Source: Alishewanella metallidurans (GTDB lineage: Bacteria > Pseudomonadota > Gammaproteobacteria > Enterobacterales > Alteromonadaceae). From it: DNA of 64,000 nt. The stretch lies in assembly GCF_036983985.1 (NCBI RefSeq), contig NZ_JALAHQ010000003.1, positions 434,001 through 498,000 of the forward strand, given 5' to 3'. Under the pieces are notes generated by a model that saw only the letters and a program-made list of their open reading frames with translations, searched no databases and was not told the origin of the DNA. Below are positions 7,988 to 17,029 of this stretch, piece after piece (position 1 is the stretch's first letter; the number at the start of each line of letters is the position of its first letter). Made by a program: the position numbers and the translations under genes.

Positions 7988-10162
7988 TCAGGTCAGATCA
8001 GTTGGGTCTACGTCGAGTTGCCATTTCACTTTTCGGCTTAGCGGCCAACTGGCAATTTGCAGTAATAGCTGGTCTAACGCTTGATGCACTGTGTTTCTAC
8101 CTGCGCTATAAAGTTGCAGCTGCCAGCGATATTTACCGGCTCTGCGTTCCAGTGGCGCAGGAATAGGCCCCAGCAATTGCAGTGCCGGATATTGCCGCAT
8201 AAAGTCGGTCACCTGTTGTAACCATTGTTGGCAATCGATTGATTGATGTGCTTCTGCGCTAAATAGCACTAAGTGTTGAAACGGGGGTAGCCGAGTTTGC
8301 TCACGTTCAGCCAAAGCGCTGCGAGCAAAAGAAGCGTAACCGTTTTGAATAATATCTTGTAGCAGGGCATGTTCGGGGTACTGCGTTTGCAATAACACTT
8401 TACCACCGCTACTGCCACGGCCCGCGCGGCCGGCAACCTGAGTAAGCAGTTGCGCCAGCTGTTCTGGTGCGCGAAAGTCGCTGCTATACAATGCACCATC
8501 TACGTCAACGATGACCACTAAACTCACATTTGGAAAGTGATGTCCTTTAGCCAGCATTTGCGTACCAACAATCAGCCGTGCACCGGTTTGGTGAATATCT
8601 TCTAATGCCTGATGTAATGCACCTTTACGTCTGGTGCTGTCGCGATCAAGCCGGGTGATGGCAATGTCGGGAAACAATAGTTGTAAATTTTCTTCAAGCT
8701 GTTCAGTGCCTTGGCCCAGCGGTTTAAGTTGAGTGCTGCCACAACCGCCACACTGGCGTGGAATAGCTTTGCTGGCGCCGCAATGGTGACATACCAGCTG
8801 GCGGCTTTGTTTATGATAGGTAGTAAAAGCACTGCAGCGCTGACATTCGGTTAACCAGCCGCATTCTTGGCAACTGAGTGCTGGGGCAAAGCCGCGCCGG
8901 TTTAAAAATAACATTACTTGTAAGCCGAGAGTTAGCTGTTGCTTGATTTGCGCTAGGGTTTGACTAGCTAAACCAAATTGTAGTACTTGCTGCTTTAAAT
9001 CAACCAGCTCAAAGCTGGGTAAGGCCTGGCCAGCGGCGCGGTCGGGTAGCGGCAGATGAATAAAGCGCTTGCTTAGTGCATTGTGTAGGCTTTCTAAGCT
9101 CGGTGTTGCCGAGCCTAATAAAATAGGACAATGTTGCAGTGCCGCGCGCTTAATCGCTAAATCGCGAGCATGATAACGAAAGCCATCCTGTTGTTTTAGC
9201 GATTGGTCATGTTCTTCATCGATAATAATCAGACCAAGCTGCCAAAATGGTAAAAATAATGCCGAGCGCGTGCCAATAATAATGGCGGCAGCGCCGGTGC
9301 TGGCTTGTAACCAGCAATGTAAGCGTTCGTTGTCGGTAAGGGCTGAATGCCAACAAAGTACTGGCACGTTAAAGCGCGCTTGAAAACGGGCTAGGGTTTG
9401 TGGCGTTAAACCAATCTCTGGCACTATGACTAATACTTGCTGTTGCTTTAGCAATAAGCTGGCAATGGCTTGCAAGTACACTTCCGTTTTACCCGAGCCA
9501 GTAACGCCTTCTAATAGTAATCGCTCAAAACGGCCGCTGGCGTGATTAACGGCAGTTACCGCTAGTGCTTGCGAAGGCGTTAATTTAAGCCCCGTAGCTT
9601 CAGTCTCTGGTGGTGTAAAGGGGATGGGGGCCACAATTAACTCTTCGACTAACTGCTTTTCTAGTAATTGCTTTAACGTGCTGCGGCTATGCTGCTGTAA
9701 TAATACCGATTCAGTTAGCTGATGCGCCTGTAATGCTTGCCATAGCGCGTGTTGTTTCGGTGCGCGCTTTAATGCCGTGATGTTGAGCAGCTTACCAGTA
9801 TCGGTTAACTGATAGGCTTTGGGTTGATAGTCATTTAAATTTCGGCCTTCACGTAACAACGCGGGTAGCGCACTAATTAGCACTTCACCTAATGGATAAT
9901 GGTAATAGTCAGCAGCGAAACTTAGCAATTGGCAAAGTAATGGCGGAAGTACTGGGCTGGTGTCGAGCAAGCTAAGCACGGCTTTTAGTTTACTGGCATC
10001 AAAGCTATCAGTTGGCGCAATTTGCCAAATAATGCCGATCAGTTTACGGTTGCCAAAAGGGACTAATACTCGGCAACCCACCTGGGGTTTTGGGTCGGCA
10101 TTGATAAGATAGTCAAAATGTTGCCTCAGTGGCACCGGCAGTGCCACGCGTACTACAATCAC
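7988..10162 (-). CDS. priA: Primosomal replication restart helicase PriA
   Basis: I place the start at the GTG at 10162 (724 residues), because AGAGG sits 7 nt upstream and the N terminus then reads M-IVVRVALPVPL, aligned with E. coli MPVAHVALPVPL. The in-frame TTG at 10192 would add ten unmatched residues. Features in order are the DNA-binding N-terminal domain, Walker A GVTGSGKT (about 219-226), the DEEH box, the zinc-binding cysteines (CQECGWLTECQRC ... CHHC ... CGGC), and helicase motifs V-VI (GTQMLAKGHHFP, QVAGRAGRG). PriA recognises abandoned forks and reloads DnaB. PriC, which acts in an alternative restart route, is encoded at 51.7-52.2 kb. Confidence 0.96.
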   Translation of the reverse strand: MIVVRVALPVPLRQHFDYLINADPKPQVGCRVLVPFGNRKLIGIIWQIAPTDSFDASKLKAVLSLLDTSPVLPPLLCQLLSFAADYYHYPLGEVLISALPALLREGRNLNDYQPKAYQLTDTGKLLNITALKRAPKQHALWQALQAHQLTESVLLQQHSRSTLKQLLEKQLVEELIVAPIPFTPPETEATGLKLTPSQALAVTAVNHASGRFERLLLEGVTGSGKTEVYLQAIASLLLKQQQVLVIVPEIGLTPQTLARFQARFNVPVLCWHSALTDNERLHCWLQASTGAAAIIIGTRSALFLPFWQLGLIIIDEEHDQSLKQQDGFRYHARDLAIKRAALQHCPILLGSATPSLESLHNALSKRFIHLPLPDRAAGQALPSFELVDLKQQVLQFGLASQTLAQIKQQLTLGLQVMLFLNRRGFAPALSCQECGWLTECQRCSAFTTYHKQSRQLVCHHCGASKAIPRQCGGCGSTQLKPLGQGTEQLEENLQLLFPDIAITRLDRDSTRRKGALHQALEDIHQTGARLIVGTQMLAKGHHFPNVSLVVIVDVDGALYSSDFRAPEQLAQLLTQVAGRAGRGSSGGKVLLQTQYPEHALLQDIIQNGYASFARSALAEREQTRLPPFQHLVLFSAEAHQSIDCQQWLQQVTDFMRQYPALQLLGPIPAPLERRAGKYRWQLQLYSAGRNTVHQALDQLLLQIASWPLSRKVKWQLDVDPTDLT

Positions 10163-10366
10163 AGCAATACCTCTTTTAAACGCAGCTGCCAAGTGTAAGG
10201 ACAGGCTAGTTAAATGCCAAGTAAAAGAAAATTTATCCGCTTCGCTATTTCAACTATTGCAAGTTAATCGGCTATCAATTAAGCTACGCGCCCTAAATTA
10301 ACTGTAATTACGTATGGTGTCTGGCAAGAATTGACCGGATAGCGATGCGGCCTAACGAGGTAACCC

Positions 10367-10579
10367 ATGAAGCCAGGTATTCACCCAGAATATAAAGAAA
10401 TTACTGCAACTTGTACTTGCGGTAATGCATTCAAAACAAAATCAGCACTGTGCAAAGACATTCACTTAGACGTTTGCTCAGCTTGCCACCCGTTCTATAC
10501 CGGTAAGCAAAAAGTGTTAGACGTAGGCGGCCGTGTAGATCGCTTCAAAAAACGTTTCTCTGTACTGGGCAACCGTTAA
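10367..10579 (+). CDS. rpmE: 50S ribosomal protein L31 (zinc-binding C+ form)
   Basis: The 70-residue protein matches RpmE: MKPGIHPEY, TCTCGNAF, DVCSACHPFYTGKQK and the final RFKKRF. The Cys residues at 16, 18, 37 and 40 (C-x-C and C-x-x-C) mark the zinc-ribbon C+ form, which in several bacteria is swapped for a C- paralogue under zinc starvation and acts as a zinc store. It is divergent from priA across a 204-nt gap and is followed directly by a strong terminator, so it is monocistronic. GAGG (10357-10360) serves as the ribosome binding site. Confidence 0.97.
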   Translation: MKPGIHPEYKEITATCTCGNAFKTKSALCKDIHLDVCSACHPFYTGKQKVLDVGGRVDRFKKRFSVLGNR

Positions 10580-10602
10580 TCGGTTCAGTTATCGTCAAAC
10601 TG

Positions 10603-10629
10603 AAAAAAGCACCGTAAGGTGCTTTTTTT
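10603..10629 (+). terminator. Rho-independent terminator of rpmE
   Basis: A hairpin AGCACC-gtaa-GGTGCT (stems 10608-10613 and 10618-10623) is flanked by A6 upstream and T7 downstream. It begins 24 nt after the rpmE stop. Confidence 0.9.
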
Positions 10630-10889
10630 GTGCCTAAAAATCAGGTTAGTTTCTACGGTTATTAATAATCACTATTTAGCGAAAAAATAGCTGCTACTGG
10701 TCTGACTTGCTATAACAAAATAGGCCACTACTAAAGTGTTATAGCTTGTTAGCGTATTTTGCGCTGGTACGATCAGACCGATTCCGGTTCTCTTCGCTGT
10801 AACAGGTCTTTAGAATAGACAACCTTCATGCGTAATACCTTAATTATTACTATGCGGCACACCTTACAACAAACAGCGGAACCCAATAG
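10630..10889 (+). promoter_or_regulatory. Leader region of malic enzyme gene with nested inverted repeats
   Basis: This 260-nt gene-free stretch contains no ORF that I can support. It holds a small hairpin CTATTT/AAATAG (10672-10690) and two nested inverted repeats. The outer pair is GGTCTGA (10699-10705) with TCAGACC (10773-10779); the inner pair is GCTATAAC (10709-10716) with GTTATAGC (10738-10745). They could fold in a long 5' leader or form operator half-sites. No promoter could be fixed with confidence, and no known riboswitch class was recognised. Confidence 0.4.
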
Positions 10890-12128
10890 ATGTCAGATTT
10901 CAAAGAACAAGCCTTGCGTTATCATGCCGAGCCTAAACCCGGCAAAATTAGTATTGAAATTAGTAAGCCTGCTGAAACAGTAACCGATTTGGCATTAGCC
11001 TATAGCCCTGGTGTGGCTGAACCTGTGCGTGAAATTGCTAACGATATTGATAATGTTTACAAATATACCGGTAAAGGTAATTTGGTTGCGGTTATCACTA
11101 ATGGTACGGCAATATTAGGCTTAGGTAATTTAGGGCCAATGGCATCTAAACCGGTAATGGAAGGTAAAGCCTTACTATTTAAACGCTTTGCCAATATCGA
11201 CTCCATTGATATTGAAGTAACACATCGCACTACAGAAGAGTTTATTAATACGGTAGCCAATATTGCTGACACCTTTGGCGGTATTAATTTAGAAGATATT
11301 AAAGCACCTGAGTGTTTTGAAATTGAAAAAGAGCTGATTAAACGCTGCAATATTCCGGTGTTTCATGATGATCAACACGGCACCGCCATTGTTACTGCCG
11401 CGGGCATGCTAAACGCATTACAAATTCAGGGTAAGAATATTAAAGATGCCATTATCGTTTGCTTAGGTGCTGGCGCCGCGGCTATCGCTTGTATGGAATT
11501 ATTAGTTAAATGTGGCGCACAACGCGAACATATTTATATGCTTGATACCAAGGGTGTTATTCATACTCGACGTAATGATTTAAATCAGTATAAGTTGTTG
11601 TTTGCTAATAACACCGATAAGCGCACGTTAGAAGATGCAATGACCGGGGCTGATGTTTTTGTGGGTGTGTCAGGCCCAGATATTTTGCCCGCCGAAACAT
11701 TAAAGTTAATGGCTGCTAATCCGGTAGTATTTGCTTGCTCTAACCCAGATCCAGAAATTAAACCTGAGCTGGCACATGCAGCACGTAATGACATTATTAT
11801 GGCAACAGGCCGCTCGGATTACCCAAATCAGGTTAATAATGTGCTGTGTTTCCCGTTTATCTTCCGCGGTGCGCTAGATGTGCGGGCTAAAGTGATTAAT
11901 GACGAAATGAAGATTGCAGCTGTGAATGCAATTCGTGCTATTGCGCAAGAACCTGTACCGCAAGAAGTATTAACAGCAGCTAAAGTGGATGCGCTAAGTT
12001 TCGGCAAAACCTACATTATTCCTAAACCAATGGACCCACGGTTGTTACCACGCGTTGCCAAAGCCGTAGCTGAAGCCGCGGTTGCTTCGGGTGTAGCGCG
12101 CATTCCATTACCAGAAAACTACTATTAA
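10890..12128 (+). CDS. NADP-dependent malic enzyme, short single-domain form
   Basis: The 412-residue protein has the bacterial malic enzyme layout: LAYSPGVAEPVREI near the N terminus, the catalytic Tyr/Lys region (YKYTGKGNLVAVITNGTAILGLG), the metal-binding ED-K-PECFEIE and FHDDQHGTAIV segments, a Rossmann glycine motif (GAGAAAIACMELL), and the SNPDPEI / RSDYPNQVNNVLCFPFIFRGALDV C-terminal half. It decarboxylates malate to pyruvate and yields reducing power. Unlike E. coli MaeB it lacks the C-terminal phosphotransacetylase-like domain, so it is the short form. Cofactor preference cannot be read with certainty. It is monocistronic with a terminator 22 nt after the stop. Confidence 0.92.
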   Translation: MSDFKEQALRYHAEPKPGKISIEISKPAETVTDLALAYSPGVAEPVREIANDIDNVYKYTGKGNLVAVITNGTAILGLGNLGPMASKPVMEGKALLFKRFANIDSIDIEVTHRTTEEFINTVANIADTFGGINLEDIKAPECFEIEKELIKRCNIPVFHDDQHGTAIVTAAGMLNALQIQGKNIKDAIIVCLGAGAAAIACMELLVKCGAQREHIYMLDTKGVIHTRRNDLNQYKLLFANNTDKRTLEDAMTGADVFVGVSGPDILPAETLKLMAANPVVFACSNPDPEIKPELAHAARNDIIMATGRSDYPNQVNNVLCFPFIFRGALDVRAKVINDEMKIAAVNAIRAIAQEPVPQEVLTAAKVDALSFGKTYIIPKPMDPRLLPRVAKAVAEAAVASGVARIPLPENYY

Positions 12129-12149
12129 AACGTGTTACTGCTCAATTAC

Positions 12150-12176
12150 AAAAGCCGGTTTTAAACCGGCTTTTTG
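12150..12176 (+). terminator. Bidirectional terminator between malic enzyme and chemoreceptor genes
   Basis: A near-perfect palindrome, AAAGCCGGTTT / AAACCGGCTTT, ends in T5 on the plus strand. On the minus strand it ends in TTTTG. It sits between two convergent genes and can serve both. Confidence 0.88.
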
Positions 12177-12194
12177 TTGGCTGAATAAGACTAA

Positions 12195-13814
12195 TTAAAC
12201 GCGGAATAAGCGGGTAATACTCTCTAGATTTTGCGCTAACGAAGCTAACTCACTACTTGCCGTGGCAATGTGGTTTGCACTTTCTGAGCTGTGTTCGGTA
12301 TTAGTAAAAATATCGTCAACGTGCTGTACAATATTATTAGTCATTTTTTGTTGTTCATCAGTAGCGTCGACAATTTGTTGATTCATTAAACGAATTTGCG
12401 TAATGCTTTGCGTAATTAATTGCAATGCATTACCGGCTTCGTTCGCAGACTCAACGCTATTATCAGCCTGATTAGTGCTTTGTTGCATTTTCTGCACCGC
12501 TAAGCGCGCGGCTGATTGCAGTTGTTCAATAGTACGCTGAATTTCTTCAGTCGACTTTTGTGTACGTGACGCCAAAGTGCGTACTTCGTCAGCCACTACC
12601 GCGAAACCTCGGCCTTGCTCGCCAGCGCGCGCGGCTTCAATGGCCGCATTTAATGCCAGTAAATTGGTTTGTTCGGCAATGCCTTTTATGACACTAAGTA
12701 CAGTACCAACTTGATTCGCATCTTTTTCTAGTTGCACAATGACATCTGACGCTTCTTGCACGTTACCGGCTAATAGTTGAATGTTTTTTACGGTAGCCGT
12801 AACCGTTTTTTGGCCTAGCTCGGCAGCGTCGCTGGATTGATTGGCCGCTTTTGCTGCTTCGTTGGCACTATTAACTTCTGCCATTACGCTTGCGCCCATA
12901 TCATCAACAGCGTGTTTGGCTTGATCTGCCGCTTTGCGTTGTTGCGCAATGGTTTTATTGGTGTCATCGGTTAATACGCGTAAATCTTTGGCTAATGCCG
13001 ACAGCGGTACTGCGGTGTTAACGATGTCTTTCACCAGATGCTGTAACTTTTGCATAAAGCTATTAAACCAGTGTGCTAAATCACCTAATTCATCTTTGCT
13101 ACTGGTGTTGATACGCACGGTAAGATCGCCATTTTCTTTAGCCAGATCTTGCAGTGAGCTAATCATATTACCCAAACTATTTTTAATACCTTGCGCTACC
13201 GGAAAGGCAGTACCAAATAATACTAATGTGGTAATGAGCCCCATGACTATGCCAACTGTAATGAGTGTGCCGGCTTGCTCACTAGCGGCGTCGATAGCGG
13301 TGGTAAACTCCGTTAACCGAGTACGACTAAACTGGCTTAATAAACCGGTGGTGGTATCGTAATTGGCGTTCATTTTCTCTGACCGCTGTGCCAGAGTAGT
13401 AAAATCAGCGGTGTTATTAATCATTTCTTGTGACACTTTATGTGCCACCTGGTAATAGGCGTCATAGCTTTGTTTAATCGTATTGATATCGCTAGTGTAT
13501 GCGCGGTTAAGCTGGGAAATTTGATTCAGTGATTCATGTAGTTTATTGCTAAAACCGGCTGCACCGGTTAAGGCTTCAGCATCACCGGTGGTAACCGCAC
13601 TGGCTAGCGACTCTTTTATCCGCTCTAGTAATACTAATGAGCTTTGTGCAGCTTGCAGTACAGGAAATTGCACATCGCGAGTTTGTTCTAGCGTAGTCAC
13701 GTTATTAAGTGCGGTGATACTGGCTAAAACAAGGTAAATAACAAAACTCAACGTGCCTATGATAGGGATTAGATAGATTTTCTTCGCGATAGACAGACGT
13801 CTTAATATATCCAT
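12195..13814 (-). CDS. Methyl-accepting chemotaxis protein
   Basis: The 539-residue chemoreceptor has transmembrane helix 1 at about 13-33, a helical periplasmic ligand domain (about 34-185) of the four-helix-bundle kind, transmembrane helix 2 at about 186-208, a HAMP linker, and a cytoplasmic signalling domain. The highly conserved hairpin tip (GIAEQTNLLALNAAIEAARAGEQGRGFAVVADEVRTLA region) binds CheW/CheA. The DELGDLAHWFNSF segment fits the HAMP AS2 helix. There is no C-terminal CheR/CheB pentapeptide (it ends SITRLFRV). The ligand is unknown. No che genes are nearby. Confidence 0.95.
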   Translation of the reverse strand: MDILRRLSIAKKIYLIPIIGTLSFVIYLVLASITALNNVTTLEQTRDVQFPVLQAAQSSLVLLERIKESLASAVTTGDAEALTGAAGFSNKLHESLNQISQLNRAYTSDINTIKQSYDAYYQVAHKVSQEMINNTADFTTLAQRSEKMNANYDTTTGLLSQFSRTRLTEFTTAIDAASEQAGTLITVGIVMGLITTLVLFGTAFPVAQGIKNSLGNMISSLQDLAKENGDLTVRINTSSKDELGDLAHWFNSFMQKLQHLVKDIVNTAVPLSALAKDLRVLTDDTNKTIAQQRKAADQAKHAVDDMGASVMAEVNSANEAAKAANQSSDAAELGQKTVTATVKNIQLLAGNVQEASDVIVQLEKDANQVGTVLSVIKGIAEQTNLLALNAAIEAARAGEQGRGFAVVADEVRTLASRTQKSTEEIQRTIEQLQSAARLAVQKMQQSTNQADNSVESANEAGNALQLITQSITQIRLMNQQIVDATDEQQKMTNNIVQHVDDIFTNTEHSSESANHIATASSELASLAQNLESITRLFRV

Positions 13815-13914
13815 ACTGCATGCCCCTGTAATACTACAATATTATATTCGAATTGGTTTATGCGCAGTATAAAGACTTATTTATGCAAATGCTTGTTGTA
13901 GTTGACTTTGATAG

Positions 13915-13951
13915 GTTAAATAACAACCAGCTTAGTGGGCACTAAGCTGGT
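13915..13951 (-). terminator. Terminator of ppa (minus strand)
   Basis: A perfect 10-bp stem CCAGCTTAGT / ACTAAGCTGG (13927-13950) with a 4-nt loop lies 18 nt past the ppa stop. The tract that follows on the minus strand is only moderately T-rich (TTGTTATTT). Confidence 0.7.
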
Positions 13952-13967
13952 GAGTCTCTAAGCAGAA

Positions 13968-14495
13968 TTATTTTTTGGCACGGGCAAACGAAGATACTAT
14001 TTCTTCTTTTGCGGCGGCAATATCACCCCAACCATTGAGTTTTACCCATTTGCCCGGTTCTAACGCTTTATATTGCTCAAAGAAGTGCTGAATTTGGTTT
14101 TTCAGCAGCTCTGGTACGTCGTTAATATCTTGAATATGGTCGTACAGTTTCGTTAACTTACTTACTGGTACGGCAATAACTTTAGCATCTTCACCCGCTT
14201 CGTCAGTCATAAATAATACACCCACTGGGCGACATTTAATTACTGCACCAGGCATTAGTGGGTAAGGTGTAGGTACTAACACGTCTACTGGGTCACCATC
14301 TAATGATAAGGTTTGGTTTACAAAACCGTAGTTACATGGATAAAACATCGGTGTTGACATAAAACGGTCAACCCACACTGTACCGGTGTCTTTGTCTACT
14401 TCGTATTTAATTGGGTCGGCATTGGCCGGAATTTCAATAATTACGTTAATTTCGTCAGGTAGGTTTTTACCTGCAGCTACATCGCTTAAGCTCAT
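13968..14495 (-). CDS. ppa: Inorganic pyrophosphatase (family I)
   Basis: The 175-residue protein matches E. coli PPase (176). The EIPANADPIKYEVDKDTG, MFYPCNYGFVNQTLSLDGDPVDVL and EDAKVIAVP blocks carry the Asp/Glu/Lys residues of the active site, including the D-DPVD signature. It hydrolyses pyrophosphate in the cytoplasm and pulls biosynthetic reactions forward. It lies 59 nt downstream of fbp on the same strand, but a terminator and an embedded promoter separate them, so it is probably transcribed on its own. AAGGAT precedes the ATG on the minus strand. Confidence 0.97.
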   Translation of the reverse strand: MSLSDVAAGKNLPDEINVIIEIPANADPIKYEVDKDTGTVWVDRFMSTPMFYPCNYGFVNQTLSLDGDPVDVLVPTPYPLMPGAVIKCRPVGVLFMTDEAGEDAKVIAVPVSKLTKLYDHIQDINDVPELLKNQIQHFFEQYKALEPGKWVKLNGWGDIAAAKEEIVSSFARAKK

Positions 14496-14512
14496 GGGCT
14501 GATCCTTAGGTT

Positions 14513-14541
14513 CGTTAAAATTGGCGCTTATTATAGCGCCG
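14513..14541 (-). terminator. Terminator of fbp (minus strand)
   Basis: The stem GGCGCT (14523-14528) / AGCGCC (14535-14540) has a TATTAT loop and is followed on the minus strand by AATTTTAA. It lies 14 nt past the fbp stop. Its loop contains a -10-like element for ppa. Confidence 0.65.
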
Positions 14542-14557
14542 GTAGTTTAAATGGCTA
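14530..14557 (-). promoter_or_regulatory. Candidate ppa promoter overlapping fbp stop and terminator
   Basis: Read on the minus strand, TAGCCA (14552-14557) lies 16 nt upstream of a perfect TATAAT (14530-14535). The -35 includes the fbp TAG stop codon and the -10 falls mostly in the loop of the fbp terminator. The predicted transcript start is about 28 nt ahead of the ppa ATG. Confidence 0.5.
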
Positions 14558-15526
14558 TCGTTGATGATAAGCAATACAGCTTTCTACTTCATGTTTTGAG
14601 CCGAGTATTACTGATACGCGCTGATGGATATCAACCGGCACTATGTCCATGATTCGCTCATAACCGGTTGAACTAGCACCACCGGCTTGTTCTACCAGAA
14701 AGCTCATTGGGTTAGCTTCATACATTAGCCGCAGTTTATCTGGCTTGCTGGCATCTTTGTTATCACGAGGGTAAGCAAAAATACCACCACGACATAACAC
14801 GCGGTGCACGTCGCCTACCATGGCGGCTATCCAGCGCATATTATAGTTTTTGCCACGCGGGCCTTCTTTACCTTGCAGTAAATCGGCAATATAGGTTTGC
14901 ATAGCGGGTTGCCAGTAACGCTGGTTTGACATATTAATGGCAAACTCGGCGGTGTATTTTGGAATAGTCGCCAGCTCTTCCGTTAATAAAAAGCCGCCGT
15001 AGGTTTTATCTAAAGTGTATAAGCGTGTGCCTTTGCCCGTAGTAAGTGCCAACATAGTAGATGGACCATAAAGCACGTAGCCCGCGGCTAATTGTGCGGT
15101 GCCAGGTTGTAAAAACATGCTGGCGTCATCGGCGGCTTTATCTTCGGGTGCTGGCAATATAGAAAAGATGGTACCAATTAAGCTATTAATGTCGGTGTTA
15201 GAAGAGCCATCTAGTGGGTCGAAGGTGACTAGGTATTTACCCTTTGGGTTACCGGCAACAATGGTATCTTCTTCTTCAGAACTGATCGCTTTTACTACGC
15301 CGGTTTCAAGAATGACTTCTTTTAGTAACTCGTTAGCAATAATATCGAGTTTTTTCTGGGTTTCCCCTTGAATATTCTCACCCAAGGTAGAACCTAATAC
15401 TCCAGCCAGTTCTCCTTGGCTTACGCGAAAGGCAATTTCTCGGCAGGCAGCCAGTATGGTTTTAATCAATGAAAGTAAGTTGCTGTCGACTCCGTCCTGT
15501 TGCAATACTGGCGATATGCGGCGCAT
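14555..15526 (-). CDS. fbp: Fructose-1,6-bisphosphatase class I
   Basis: The 323-residue protein has the class I FBPase metal site SSEEEDT and FDPLDGSSNTDIN, the AAMVGDVHRVLCRGGIFAYP segment, and the substrate-binding KLRLMYEANPMSFLVEQAGG block. It performs the committed step of gluconeogenesis, converting fructose-1,6-bisphosphate to fructose-6-phosphate. It is divergent from mpl, the same neighbour as in E. coli, where fbp and mpl share an intergenic region. The start at 15526 follows a workable ribosome binding site (AAGGAA on the minus strand). Confidence 0.97.
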   Translation of the reverse strand: MRRISPVLQQDGVDSNLLSLIKTILAACREIAFRVSQGELAGVLGSTLGENIQGETQKKLDIIANELLKEVILETGVVKAISSEEEDTIVAGNPKGKYLVTFDPLDGSSNTDINSLIGTIFSILPAPEDKAADDASMFLQPGTAQLAAGYVLYGPSTMLALTTGKGTRLYTLDKTYGGFLLTEELATIPKYTAEFAINMSNQRYWQPAMQTYIADLLQGKEGPRGKNYNMRWIAAMVGDVHRVLCRGGIFAYPRDNKDASKPDKLRLMYEANPMSFLVEQAGGASSTGYERIMDIVPVDIHQRVSVILGSKHEVESCIAYHQR

Positions 15527-15667
15527 GTAAGGGTTCCTTATCCGTAATTATTTTGCTTAAGCAGTTAAAACTGACGTATTTTAAAGAATTTATTCGCAAA
15601 TTGCAGTTATTACTACCAACTAGTTTGCTTTTGCTACAATAGCGGCAATTAATCTTCAGGAAATGTT

Positions 15668-17029
15668 ATGCATATTCATATTCTCGGCATTTGTGGCACC
15701 TTTATGGGCGGTATTGCCGCTATTGCTAAAGCACTTGGGCATAAGGTAACGGGTTCGGATACCAATGTGTATCCGCCAATGAGTACTCAGCTTGAACAGC
15801 TGGGTATAGAACTAACACAGGGTTGGGATCCTGCACAGTTAGAACCGGCGCCCGATCTGGTTATTATTGGTAATGCGTTATCGCGCGGTAACCCCGCGGT
15901 TGAATATGTACTTAATACTAATTTACGTTACATTTCTGGCCCGCAGTGGTTAGCCGAGCAAGTACTACATGATCGCTGGGTGTTGGCGGTGTCCGGCACA
16001 CACGGCAAAACTACCACCAGTACTATACTGGCTTGGATCTTAGATTACGCCGGTTTAAAACCGGGGTTTTTAATTGGCGGAATTCCACAAAACTTTGATT
16101 GTTCAGCCCGTTTAGGTGAATCACCGTTTTTTGTTATTGAAGCCGACGAATACGACACCGCATTTTTTGATAAACGTTCTAAGTTTGTCCATTACCGACC
16201 ACGAACGTTGGTAATTAATAATTTAGAATATGACCATGCAGATATTTTCCTCGATTTAGCCGCAATTCAACGGCAGTTTCATCATTTGTTGCGTATGGTG
16301 CCGACCAATGGCTTGGTGTTATCGCCTGAAGATACGCTTGCGGTAAAGCAGACTTTAGATATGGGCTGTTGGAGTGAGCGGCAAAGTTATGGTGATGATT
16401 GGCAAGCCGAATTAATACAAAGCGACGGCAGTCACTTCGCTTTATATTATAAAAACGAAAAGCTCGGCGAGCTAAACTGGCAGTTAAGCGGTCAGCACAA
16501 CGTAGATAATGCGGTAATGGCTATTGCTGCCGCGCGTCATGCTGGTGTGCCGGTGCAAGTAGCCTTAGATGCATTGACCCGCTTTATTACACCAAAGCGG
16601 CGGATGGAGCTAAAGGCCGATATCGCCGGTATTAAGGTGTACGACGATTTTGCCCATCATCCCACCGCTATTAGCACTACCTTACAAGGTATTCGCAATA
16701 AAGTAGGCCAGAACCGAGTATTAGCCGTATTAGAACCACGTTCAAATACCATGCGTATGGGCGTGCACCAAGCAGCGTTGCCATTATCGCTTGCGTTGGC
16801 TGATAGCGTATTTTTATTTGAACCAGCCAACGCCAATTGGTCATTAGATGCCATTACTCGAGCGTTAGCGCCAAAGGCGACACTGCTGCGCGATATTGAT
16901 GCCTTGGTTCAATTGTTAACAGAACAAGCGCAGCCAAACGATAGCATTGTTATAATGAGCAACGGCGGTTTCGGTGGAATTCACGACAAACTCATTAACG
17001 CATTGCAACACAAATGGGAGCCGCTATGA
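15668..17029 (+). CDS. mpl: UDP-MurNAc tripeptide ligase Mpl (peptidoglycan recycling)
   Basis: The 453-residue Mur-ligase-family protein begins MHIHILGICGTFMGGIAAIA, typical of Mpl. The ATP-binding P-loop is VSGTHGKTTT (about 108-117), and the central domain has EADEYDTAFFDKRSKFVHY; the Mpl-specific YRPRTLVINNLEYDHADIF stretch and KRRMEL and DDFAHHPTAI motifs follow. It attaches recycled L-Ala-gamma-D-Glu-meso-DAP to UDP-MurNAc. AGGAAA precedes the ATG and a -10-like TACAAT lies at 15635-15640. Its stop overlaps the ubiX start as ATGA. Confidence 0.96.
   Translation: MHIHILGICGTFMGGIAAIAKALGHKVTGSDTNVYPPMSTQLEQLGIELTQGWDPAQLEPAPDLVIIGNALSRGNPAVEYVLNTNLRYISGPQWLAEQVLHDRWVLAVSGTHGKTTTSTILAWILDYAGLKPGFLIGGIPQNFDCSARLGESPFFVIEADEYDTAFFDKRSKFVHYRPRTLVINNLEYDHADIFLDLAAIQRQFHHLLRMVPTNGLVLSPEDTLAVKQTLDMGCWSERQSYGDDWQAELIQSDGSHFALYYKNEKLGELNWQLSGQHNVDNAVMAIAAARHAGVPVQVALDALTRFITPKRRMELKADIAGIKVYDDFAHHPTAISTTLQGIRNKVGQNRVLAVLEPRSNTMRMGVHQAALPLSLALADSVFLFEPANANWSLDAITRALAPKATLLRDIDALVQLLTEQAQPNDSIVIMSNGGFGGIHDKLINALQHKWEPL

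Noticed and set aside
10163..10192. TTG start of priA at 10192
   Set aside because: GTG 10162 has a better Shine-Dalgarno and aligns exactly with the E. coli N terminus.
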